A stretch of DNA of 39,545 nt, taken from the NCBI GenBank assembly GCA_029864405.1, contig JAOTTP010000025.1:1-39545 (forward strand). Direction: 5' to 3'. How positions within the stretch are numbered: the stretch's first letter is position 1; each line of letters opens with the position of its first letter. Shown here piece after piece: positions 33,632 to 39,545 of this stretch. A program made the translations under genes and the position numbers. The notes below the pieces were generated by a model that was given only the letters and a program-made list of their open reading frames with translations, was not told the DNA's origin and searched no databases. This DNA comes from Nitrospirota bacterium. Its GTDB lineage: Bacteria > Nitrospirota > Nitrospiria > Nitrospirales > UBA8639.

Positions 33632-34210
33632 TTATGGCGACACCACCTCAGCACGAACATTCTTAAGCAAATGGAATTCATTTTTATCCACGTCTCCCTC
33701 TAACCCTGTTCCGGTGATGATTAAACCATCACCCTTGATCGTCACTTGATCCGTGGTGTGAATCTGTCGTGCTTGTTCGTTCCAGGTCAGTCTATCTGAA
33801 AAAACTTGATAACCAGACTCAAAGGTCATCACGGTTTTCTCGTTTTTGCTCACTAACTCAAAATCATTGCTGGAGGTATTCATTACACCTTCTTCAGCGG
33901 TAATTTGCAATTGCTCATTCTGAAATTCCCCATCGAAAAGCCGGACTTGCACCGTCTGCAACTTGGCTACATGCTCTTTATCAAACACCTTGGCCTGATT
34001 CGCATTCACGACCCATTTTGTGGATCCAGATCGGGTTTGGCGATAAGTAAACCCCTGAATCCAAGCATCAGCTCCTTGCTGTTCCTCTATTGTCACGGAA
34101 GTTGTTCCCTGGCTTCGTGTTTGCATATGATTCACCACACGATATCCGATAAACACCGTCATGCCTAAAACAAGGAGAGTTAAAAGAGACCTCGTACCAT
34201 AATATTGCAT
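33632..34210 (-). CDS. lptC: LPS export system protein LptC
   Basis: The 192-residue protein has one N-terminal membrane helix (about 8-26, LLTLLVLGMTVFIGYRVV) and a periplasmic beta-jellyroll with WVVNANQAKVFDKEHVAKLQ and DFELVSKNEKTVMTFESGY, typical of LptC. It connects LptB2FG to LptA. It opens the lptC-lptA-lptB run; its end touches the lptA frame. A promoter is predicted about 50 bases upstream. Confidence 0.88.
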   Translation of the reverse strand: MQYYGTRSLLTLLVLGMTVFIGYRVVNHMQTRSQGTTSVTIEEQQGADAWIQGFTYRQTRSGSTKWVVNANQAKVFDKEHVAKLQTVQVRLFDGEFQNEQLQITAEEGVMNTSSNDFELVSKNEKTVMTFESGYQVFSDRLTWNEQARQIHTTDQVTIKGDGLIITGTGLEGDVDKNEFHLLKNVRAEVVSP

Positions 34211-34261
34211 TTATTTTTGTTCAGGCCACAACCTACCCTTAGGGTAAAAAACCCATAAAAA

Positions 34262-34290
34262 AGAATAGCACAGGGTCCAGGTCAAGTAAA
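34262..34290 (-). promoter_or_regulatory. Candidate extended -10 promoter for lptC
   Basis: TTTACT (34290-34285), a 17-bp spacer and TATTCT (34267-34262) preceded by TGC, an extended -10 element. It lies between rplQ and lptC and would give a leader of about 45 nt. Confidence 0.4.
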
Positions 34291-34397
34291 TAAAAGACCT
34301 TAACCCTGCGAAATATTGAAGAAGGAGGGAAAAAACTATGTTGGAGAAACGCGAGCAGTGAGAAATAGAATTCTCATAGACTGAGTCTTGTACATTC

Positions 34398-34796
34398 CTA
34401 ACTAGCTGGAGAAGGAGCTATTACATTCTCGGATTCATTTCCTTTTTCGACCAATTCAATGGCCACCAGTTTGGCAGCATCACCAGGGCGTTGGCGAGTT
34501 TTAATAATTCTCGTATAGCCACCGTTCCGCTCAGGAAAACGTTTGGCCACATCATCAAAAAGTTTCTGAACCGTTTGCTTGGTCCGTAACATACGCAAGG
34601 CCCCCCGTCTGGCTTGCAGGGTTCCTTGCTTCCCAAGCGTAATCAGCCTATCAGTGATACCACGCAGTTCCTTCGCTTTGGCCTCCGTGGTTTCAATCCG
34701 CTCATGCTCCATAAGAGATGTCACCAAATTTCTAAATAAAGCCAAACGATGTTTGCTGTTTCGCCCTAATTGTCTTCCGCGTTTTCGATGACGCAC
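34398..34796 (-). CDS. rplQ: 50S ribosomal protein L17
   Basis: The 132-residue protein starts [17 protein letters not shown], the L17 N-terminus, and has the region with [16 protein letters not shown]. It binds 23S rRNA near the exit tunnel. The start codon is GTG (34796), supported by AAAGGA 8 bases upstream and by family length. The C-terminus has a short acidic/polar tail. It ends the alpha operon after rpoA. Confidence 0.97.
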   Translation of the reverse strand: MRHRKRGRQLGRNSKHRLALFRNLVTSLMEHERIETTEAKAKELRGITDRLITLGKQGTLQARRGALRMLRTKQTVQKLFDDVAKRFPERNGGYTRIIKTRQRPGDAAKLVAIELVEKGNESENVIAPSPAS

Positions 34797-34819
34797 AATA
34801 CACGTCCTTTGAAAAAAGT

Positions 34820-35806
34820 TCAGGTATGGGATTCTGTTACTTCACTCACTTTGGTTCCTAATGCCAACCCCATTTCGGCCAAGACCTCTTTGATTTCATT
34901 TAATGATTTTTTTCCAAAGTTTTTGGTCTTCAGCATTTCATTTTCGCTTTTTTGAACCAAATCACCTATAGATTTAATATTAGCATTTTTTAAGCAATTC
35001 GCGGCACGAACCGAGAGCTCCAATTCATTCACACTCCTAAACAAATGTTGATTAATCAACATCTTGCTCTCATCTCCACCCTCTTCTTGAACTGGCTCGC
35101 CCCTCTCTTCAGATGGCAAACAAATATCTAGATGGTCGCGAAGAATTCCTGCAGCGGAGGTGACAGCTTCCTGTGGAGATATGCTTCCATCAGTCCACAC
35201 TTCCAGAATCAGTTTATCGTAATCGGTAATCCGACCAACCCGCGCACTTTCCACACTAAAATTAACCCGTTTGATAGGAGAGAAGACTGAGTCTACCGGA
35301 ATGACTCCTATTGGTAATCCTTCTTCTTTATTCCGTTCGGCGGGAACATACCCACGTCCTGGCTTCACAATGAGTTCGATATTTAACACCGCATCTTTAT
35401 CTAAAGTGGCAATATGAAATTCTGGATTCAAAATTACCACATCGGGGTCCACCGACAAATCTGCTGCTAACACTTCGCCAGGCCCCTTCTTTTTCAGACG
35501 TATGGCCTTAGCCTTATCAGAATGTAACCGTAATCGTAATGCCTTAATGTTCAAAATGAGAATCGTGACATCCTCGGTCACCCCGGGAATGGTGGAAAAT
35601 TCATGATATACCCCCTCAATTTTCACAGAGGTGACAGCCGCTCCAGGAAGCGAAGAGAGCAAGACCCGCCTGAGGGAATTTCCCATGGTGGTTCCAAAGC
35701 CACGCTCAAATGGCTCAGCGGTAAACTTGCCATAAGTAGGTGAAGCAGTGTCTTTTTCCAATTCCAGCTTCGTGGGTATTTGGAAATCCTTCATGCTATT
35801 AATCAT
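34820..35806 (-). CDS. rpoA: RNA polymerase alpha subunit
   Basis: The 328-residue protein has the N-terminal assembly domain ([20 protein letters not shown], then [13 protein letters not shown]), a short linker, and the C-terminal domain with [15 protein letters not shown], which binds UP elements and activators. Start ATG 35806 fits the family. ATG 35842 would add 12 residues, and ATG 35794 (MKDFQIPTK) is also possible. It lies in the usual rpsD-rpoA-rplQ order. Confidence 0.97.
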   Translation of the reverse strand: MINSMKDFQIPTKLELEKDTASPTYGKFTAEPFERGFGTTMGNSLRRVLLSSLPGAAVTSVKIEGVYHEFSTIPGVTEDVTILILNIKALRLRLHSDKAKAIRLKKKGPGEVLAADLSVDPDVVILNPEFHIATLDKDAVLNIELIVKPGRGYVPAERNKEEGLPIGVIPVDSVFSPIKRVNFSVESARVGRITDYDKLILEVWTDGSISPQEAVTSAAGILRDHLDICLPSEERGEPVQEEGGDESKMLINQHLFRSVNELELSVRAANCLKNANIKSIGDLVQKSENEMLKTKNFGKKSLNEIKEVLAEMGLALGTKVSEVTESHT

Positions 35807-35898
35807 AAGGATCGCGTCTCCCTTTCTTGATCCCAAGGCCATGTAAATGATCCATTCGCAATATCCGCTTGTAGGTTCGGCAGAGTCATAGAGCTCAT

Positions 35899-36528
35899 CT
35901 ACCGAGAATACAACTCCACTACAATTTGTTCATTGACCAATACATCAATGTCCTGCTTAGTGGGAATGGCTTGGACGGTACCCTTAAATAAATTTCGTTC
36001 AATCTCTAACCAATTCGGCACTCCTCGGCCACCAGTTATTTCCAGTGCGGCTTGGACCGGGACAAGTTGACGACTCTTTTCCTTGATTTCGATAATATCC
36101 CCCACGTTTACCGTCACGGAAGCAATTGTGACTTTTCGTCCATTCAACATCAAGTGACCGTGATTCACCAACTGCCTGGCTTGGCCACGTGATGCGGCAA
36201 AACCTAAGCGATACACAACATTATCAAGTCTCCGTTCAAGCAGGCTCAACAAATGTTCCCCCGTAATTCCCTTGCGGCGGACCGCCCGGTGGTAGGTATT
36301 GAGAAACTGTCGTTCCTGCATACCGTACACACGCCGAAGCTTTTGTTTTTCCCTAAGCTGAGTGCCGTATTCCGTCTGTCGTCCTCGGCGTGACTGTCCA
36401 TGCTGTCCAGGTGGATAACTTCGACGCTCAATTGCGCATTTCTCAGTCATACACCTGGTTCCTTTTAAAAATAACTTCACTCCTTCACGCCGACACAACC
36501 GACATACAGGACCAGTATATTTGGCCAT
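35899..36528 (-). CDS. rpsD: 30S ribosomal protein S4
   Basis: The 209-residue protein keeps four zinc-ligand cysteines (C9, C12, C26, C31), the zinc-binding form of S4. An S4 RNA-binding domain ([15 protein letters not shown], then [15 protein letters not shown]) follows. It nucleates 30S assembly on 16S rRNA. It precedes rpoA by about 90 bp. Confidence 0.97.
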   Translation of the reverse strand: MAKYTGPVCRLCRREGVKLFLKGTRCMTEKCAIERRSYPPGQHGQSRRGRQTEYGTQLREKQKLRRVYGMQERQFLNTYHRAVRRKGITGEHLLSLLERRLDNVVYRLGFAASRGQARQLVNHGHLMLNGRKVTIASVTVNVGDIIEIKEKSRQLVPVQAALEITGGRGVPNWLEIERNLFKGTVQAIPTKQDIDVLVNEQIVVELYSR

Positions 36529-36592
36529 GGACTTTCTCCCCCTATCTCCAGTTCACAAAAAACCGATAATCTACAAAAGCCTCTCTCAGAAA

Positions 36593-36976
36593 TTACACTC
36601 GTCTTCGCTTTGGAGGACGACACCCATTATGGGGAATCGGCGTCACATCCCGAATAAGATTGACTCGCAAGCCAGCGGATTGAAGTGCTCTCACGGCGGC
36701 TTCTCGTCCAGATCCAGGTCCATTCACATAGACATCCACTTGTCGAAGGCCAAACTCCATTGCCTTTTTTGCAGCCACTTCACCTGCACGCGTAGCAGCA
36801 AAAGGGGTACTCTTCCTTGACCCCTTAAATCCCTGGCTTCCGGCGCTGGCCCAGGTTACAGCCCCACCGGTCATATCTGTAATCGTCACGATGGTATTAT
36901 TAAAAGAAGCCATGATATGCACGATCCCAACTTGTATGACTTTCCGTTCCTTCTTTTTTCCCTTTTTAACACTCAT
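36593..36976 (-). CDS. rpsK: 30S ribosomal protein S11
   Basis: The 127-residue protein has the S11 core: [52 protein letters not shown] and the end [15 protein letters not shown]. It lies on the 30S platform near the mRNA exit. The N-terminus is Lys/Glu-rich. It lies between rpsM and rpsD. Confidence 0.97.
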   Translation of the reverse strand: MSVKKGKKKERKVIQVGIVHIMASFNNTIVTITDMTGGAVTWASAGSQGFKGSRKSTPFAATRAGEVAAKKAMEFGLRQVDVYVNGPGSGREAAVRALQSAGLRVNLIRDVTPIPHNGCRPPKRRRV

Positions 36977-36996
36977 GAAAGATCCCTTTCCCCTGC

Positions 36997-37368
36997 TTAT
37001 TTCCTGACTTTTCCGCCAATCGCTCCACGTCGGCCTTTTCTCGTTCGGGAATTCGTTTTCGTCCTTTGCCCTCTCACAGGCAGACCCTTCCGATGTCGTA
37101 ACCCCCGGTAGGTTCCAATATCCATCAAACGCTTAATACTCATCGTGACCTCTTTCCTAAGGTCACCCTCTACCTCGTAGTCCTTGTCAATCGCCTCTCG
37201 CAATCGGACCACCTCATCTTCTTGGAGGTCCTTTACCCTTGTTTCAGGAGACACACCTGTCTTTCGTAATATATCTCGTGAACTGGCCGGACCAATTCCA
37301 AAGATATAGGTTAATCCAACGTCAATTCGTTTTCCTACCGGCAATTCTACACCTGCGATTCGAGCCAT
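36997..37368 (-). CDS. rpsM: 30S ribosomal protein S13
   Basis: The 123-residue protein starts [15 protein letters not shown] and has [14 protein letters not shown] and the basic C-terminal [18 protein letters not shown] tail that reaches the P site. It sits in the 30S head. It follows rpmJ after 60 bp. Confidence 0.97.
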   Translation of the reverse strand: MARIAGVELPVGKRIDVGLTYIFGIGPASSRDILRKTGVSPETRVKDLQEDEVVRLREAIDKDYEVEGDLRKEVTMSIKRLMDIGTYRGLRHRKGLPVRGQRTKTNSRTRKGRRGAIGGKVRK

Positions 37369-37428
37369 TGCTTACTTTCCTCTCTCTCGGGATTGGCTTA
37401 GTCCATCCATCCCAGACATCATCGGATC

Positions 37429-37542
37429 CTAGCCTTGTCGCTGCTTGTGTTTGGGGTTAGGGCATAGCACCCTCACAACCCCTTTGCGGCGAATGACCTT
37501 ACATTTAACACAAATAGATTTTACTGATGATTTGACTTTCAC
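37429..37542 (-). CDS. rpmJ: 50S ribosomal protein L36
   Basis: A 37-residue frame starting with GTG at 37542 reads [19 protein letters not shown] and ends [11 protein letters not shown]. The four zinc ligands are C11, C14, C27 and H32, so it is the zinc-binding type. GAGG lies eight bases before the GTG. Its place between infA and rpsM is the usual one. Confidence 0.95.
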   Translation of the reverse strand: MKVKSSVKSICVKCKVIRRKGVVRVLCPNPKHKQRQG

Positions 37543-37553
37543 GATAACAACCT

Positions 37554-37772
37554 CTATTTAAACCGATAGGTAATCCGCCCACGAGTCAGGTCATATGGAG
37601 ATAGTTCCACTGTCACCTTATCTCCTGGCAAAATTCTAATAAAATGCATCCGCATCTTCCCAGAAATATGAGCTAATATTTTATGCCCATTTTCTAACTG
37701 AACCCGAAACATCGCATTCGGCAAGGTTTCAGTTACCGCCCCTTGAACCTCAATAATGTCTTCTTTCCCCAT
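37554..37772 (-). CDS. infA: Translation initiation factor IF-1
   Basis: The 72-residue OB-fold protein starts [11 protein letters not shown] and has [21 protein letters not shown] and [15 protein letters not shown]-1 binds the 30S A site during initiation. ATG 37772 fits the family; the longer GTG frame at 37805 overlaps map by 25 bases and is not supported. Confidence 0.96.
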   Translation of the reverse strand: MGKEDIIEVQGAVTETLPNAMFRVQLENGHKILAHISGKMRMHFIRILPGDKVTVELSPYDLTRGRITYRFK

Positions 37773-37780
37773 TAGGAAAT

Positions 37781-38548
37781 TTACTTGGCCTCCAACGAAA
37801 CACACCCTGTTAAAATGCGAGGCGGACCATTTGCCTCAATTGCGATCGTATGTTCAAAGTGAGCAGAAAGCGATCTATCGCAAGTGACCGCCGTCCATCC
37901 ATCTTTAAGGACTTTGACTGCAGATCCTCCTATATTTACCATTGGTTCTATGGCAAGAGCCATCCCAGGCTTTAAACGTGGCCCTTGTCCTGGCCTTCCA
38001 TAATTTGGCACCTGAGGTTCTTCGTGTAACTGACGCCCAATACCATGGCCCACAAAATCACGCACAACCGAGTACCCGTGCTTTTCTACATGAGTTTGAA
38101 TCGCAAAAGAAACATCCGAAAGGCGATTACCAACAACGGCCTGTTCGAGCCCTTTTCCTAAAGCTTCTCGAGTGACGTTAATCAATAATTGAATATTTTC
38201 AGGCACCTCGCCAACTGAAACCGTCACGGCTCCATCGCCGTAAAATCCCTCTACTATGGCACCAACATCCAATCCTATGATATCTCCCTCTTTTAATTCA
38301 CGCTTTGAGGGTATTCCATGCACTACCTCTTCGTTAATGGAGGCACAGAGGCTGTTGGGATAATTCCTGTACCCCTTAAATGCCGGAATTCCGCCCAAAT
38401 CAAGAATGCATTCTTCTGTAAGTCTATCTAATTCCAAGGTGGTTATACCGGGCTTCACTTCATGAACCAGCAATTGATGACATTGGGTAACAATTTTACC
38501 TGCACAAGCAATGAGTTCCATTTCCTCAGGCGTTTTTATTATGATCAT
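37781..38548 (-). CDS. map: Type I methionine aminopeptidase
   Basis: The 255-residue enzyme removes N-terminal Met from new proteins using two metal ions. Ligand-bearing motifs are [16 protein letters not shown] (two Asp), [15 protein letters not shown] (His), AIEPMV (Glu) and FEHTIAI (Glu). ATG 38548, two bases after adk, matches the family start MIIIKTPEE; the longer ATG frame from 38614 lies inside adk. It is co-transcribed with adk and infA. Confidence 0.96.
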   Translation of the reverse strand: MIIIKTPEEMELIACAGKIVTQCHQLLVHEVKPGITTLELDRLTEECILDLGGIPAFKGYRNYPNSLCASINEEVVHGIPSKRELKEGDIIGLDVGAIVEGFYGDGAVTVSVGEVPENIQLLINVTREALGKGLEQAVVGNRLSDVSFAIQTHVEKHGYSVVRDFVGHGIGRQLHEEPQVPNYGRPGQGPRLKPGMALAIEPMVNIGGSAVKVLKDGWTAVTCDRSLSAHFEHTIAIEANGPPRILTGCVSLEAK

Positions 38549-38549
38549 T

Positions 38550-39200
38550 CTATCCGGGCTGCGATAGGAGAACCACCAATCGCTCCTGAACAGCAGAAAC
38601 TTCCCCTGACCCATCCAACTCAGAGAGAATTCCCCTGTCCTTATAATATTGGATTAAGGGCTCTGTTTGGTTTTGATATACCACCAAGCGAGATTGAATA
38701 GTTTCCGGCTTATCATCATTTCGCTGAATAAGGGCCAATCCACATATATTACACACCCCATCTTTTTTGGGCGGTATGGACTCAAGATGATAGACGGCCT
38801 TACATTTAGGGCAACTTCGTCTCCCGCTTATTCGTTTGATTATGTCCGCCTGAGGAAGAGAAAAATAAACGACCCGATCAAGGGATTCTCCCATCCCCTC
38901 CAAAAACGATGACAACTTATTTCCTTGAGCTACCGTTCGAGGAAAACCATCTAATAAAAAACCATTGCGACATTCCGGAGAGACGAGTTTTTCTTCAACT
39001 AAACCAATCACTACCTTATCTGGAACTAACTCCCCACGTTCCATGAAAAGCTTAGCTTCATTCCCAAGCGGTGTACGCTCATCAACGCTTTCCCTCAGCA
39101 AATCGCCCGTCGAAAGTTTTTTGATACTGAATTTTGTGGCAATATACTCTGCCTGAGTCCCTTTTCCAACTCCTGGAGGACCTAAAAAGATAACTCTCAT
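38550..39200 (-). CDS. adk: Adenylate kinase
   Basis: The 216-residue enzyme interconverts ATP, AMP and ADP. The P-loop is GPPGVGKGTQ, the AMP site has STGDLLRE and LLDGFPRT, and the LID domain carries a Cys4 zinc site (CPKC and CNIC). ATG 39200 fits the usual MRVIFLGPPG start. GTG 39212 has a better Shine-Dalgarno site (AAGGG five bases upstream) and overlaps the secY stop, so it is a real alternative. Confidence 0.96.
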   Translation of the reverse strand: MRVIFLGPPGVGKGTQAEYIATKFSIKKLSTGDLLRESVDERTPLGNEAKLFMERGELVPDKVVIGLVEEKLVSPECRNGFLLDGFPRTVAQGNKLSSFLEGMGESLDRVVYFSLPQADIIKRISGRRSCPKCKAVYHLESIPPKKDGVCNICGLALIQRNDDKPETIQSRLVVYQNQTEPLIQYYKDRGILSELDGSGEVSAVQERLVVLLSQPG

Positions 39201-39204
39201 CCTG

Positions 39205-39545
39205 TTAGCCACTTCTTCCCTTCATCGAACCTTTCCCAAGAAAACCATCATAATTCCGCATAAGCATATGATTTTCTATTTGTTGAGCAGTATCCAACCC
39301 CACGCCAATGACAATTAACAGTGAGGTACCTCCAAAGTAGAATGGCATATTTAGTCGATAGATCAGCAACTCTGGAATAACGCATACAATAGCTAAATAG
39401 ATGGCTCCAGCAAATGTAACCCTTGTGAGTACCTTATAAATAAAGTCCGCTGTTTTTTGTCCTGGTCGTATCCCCGGAATAAATCCCCCATATTTCTTCA
39501 TGTTGTCAGCCATATCCACAGGATTAAGCACCACAGCTGTATAGA
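39205..39545 (-). CDS. secY: Preprotein translocase subunit SecY, C-terminal part
   Basis: The open frame continues beyond the window edge. The visible part includes [35 protein letters not shown], then membrane segments 9 and 10 and a C-terminal tail ending KGSMKGRSG. SecY is the protein-conducting channel. The usual secY-adk-map order follows. Confidence 0.95.
   Translation of the reverse strand, partial: YTAVVLNPVDMADNMKKYGGFIPGIRPGQKTADFIYKVLTRVTFAGAIYLAIVCVIPELLIYRLNMPFYFGGTSLLIVIGVGLDTAQQIENHMLMRNYDGFLGKGSMKGRSG

Noticed and set aside
34234..34246. Palindrome TACCCTTAGGGTA between lptC and rplQ as a terminator
   Set aside because: On the minus strand the T-run precedes rather than follows the hairpin, and on the plus strand it is followed by A residues. 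No intrinsic terminator was found for the rplQ end.
1..39545. tRNA, CRISPR, insertion sequences, phage genes
   Set aside because: Gaps are short, and no repeat array, transposase, integrase or tRNA-like cloverleaf was seen.

Overview
The window looks like a chromosome segment of a Gram-negative, didermic bacterium, most likely from the Nitrospirota (Nitrospira-like). This is an inference from lpt genes, an outer-membrane barrel, type IV pilus genes, mid-range GC and the gene order rplQ-lptC-lptA-lptB-rpoN-rapZ-pilMNOP-aroC-aroB; no marker gene here proves the genus. Two blocks converge near 17.8 kb. No stretch over 300 bases lacks a gene. The largest gaps are 29261-29548 (a 14-bp palindrome), 26234-26460 (aroC promoter and a hairpin), 32903-33107 (one hairpin without a T-run, nothing else seen), 34211-34397 (lptC promoter) and 22398-22571 (nadE promoter and leader).

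Plus strand, 1-17766: one tightly packed run of twelve genes, several overlapping or nearly touching, that looks like a polysaccharide (or other glycan) assembly and export locus whose 5' end lies outside the window. It holds two paralogous heparinase II/III-fold proteins, two APH-fold kinase-like proteins, two GT4 glycosyltransferases, a CgeB-like glycosyltransferase, a GT28-like transferase fused to a NodB-type deacetylase, a free NodB-type deacetylase, a one-piece ABC exporter, an AlgE-like outer-membrane barrel, and a nucleotidyltransferase fused to an APH-fold kinase. Apart from the ABC exporter and the barrel, the encoded enzymes show no signal peptide, so the lyase-fold and deacetylase proteins are predicted to be cytoplasmic. 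No polymerase, flippase or initiating transferase is present in this part.

Minus strand, 39545-17852 (read right to left): the end of the spc/alpha ribosomal block (secY, adk, map, infA, rpmJ, rpsM, rpsK, rpsD, rpoA, rplQ); LPS transport genes lptC-lptA-lptB; rpoN (sigma-54) and rapZ; pilMNOP without pilQ; aroC and aroB; a GAF-GAF-ANTAR regulator; then nadE and glnD.

The most striking regulatory signal is between the ANTAR gene and nadE. A near-consensus sigma-70 promoter starts an approximately 89-nt leader that holds two hairpins with six-base loops carrying A at position 1 and G at position 4. The second hairpin overlaps the 5' arm of an intrinsic terminator whose T8 run ends three bases before the nadE start. 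This matches the known ANTAR antitermination architecture and suggests that the neighbouring GAF-ANTAR protein controls nadE and glnD, linking NAD synthesis and PII signalling.
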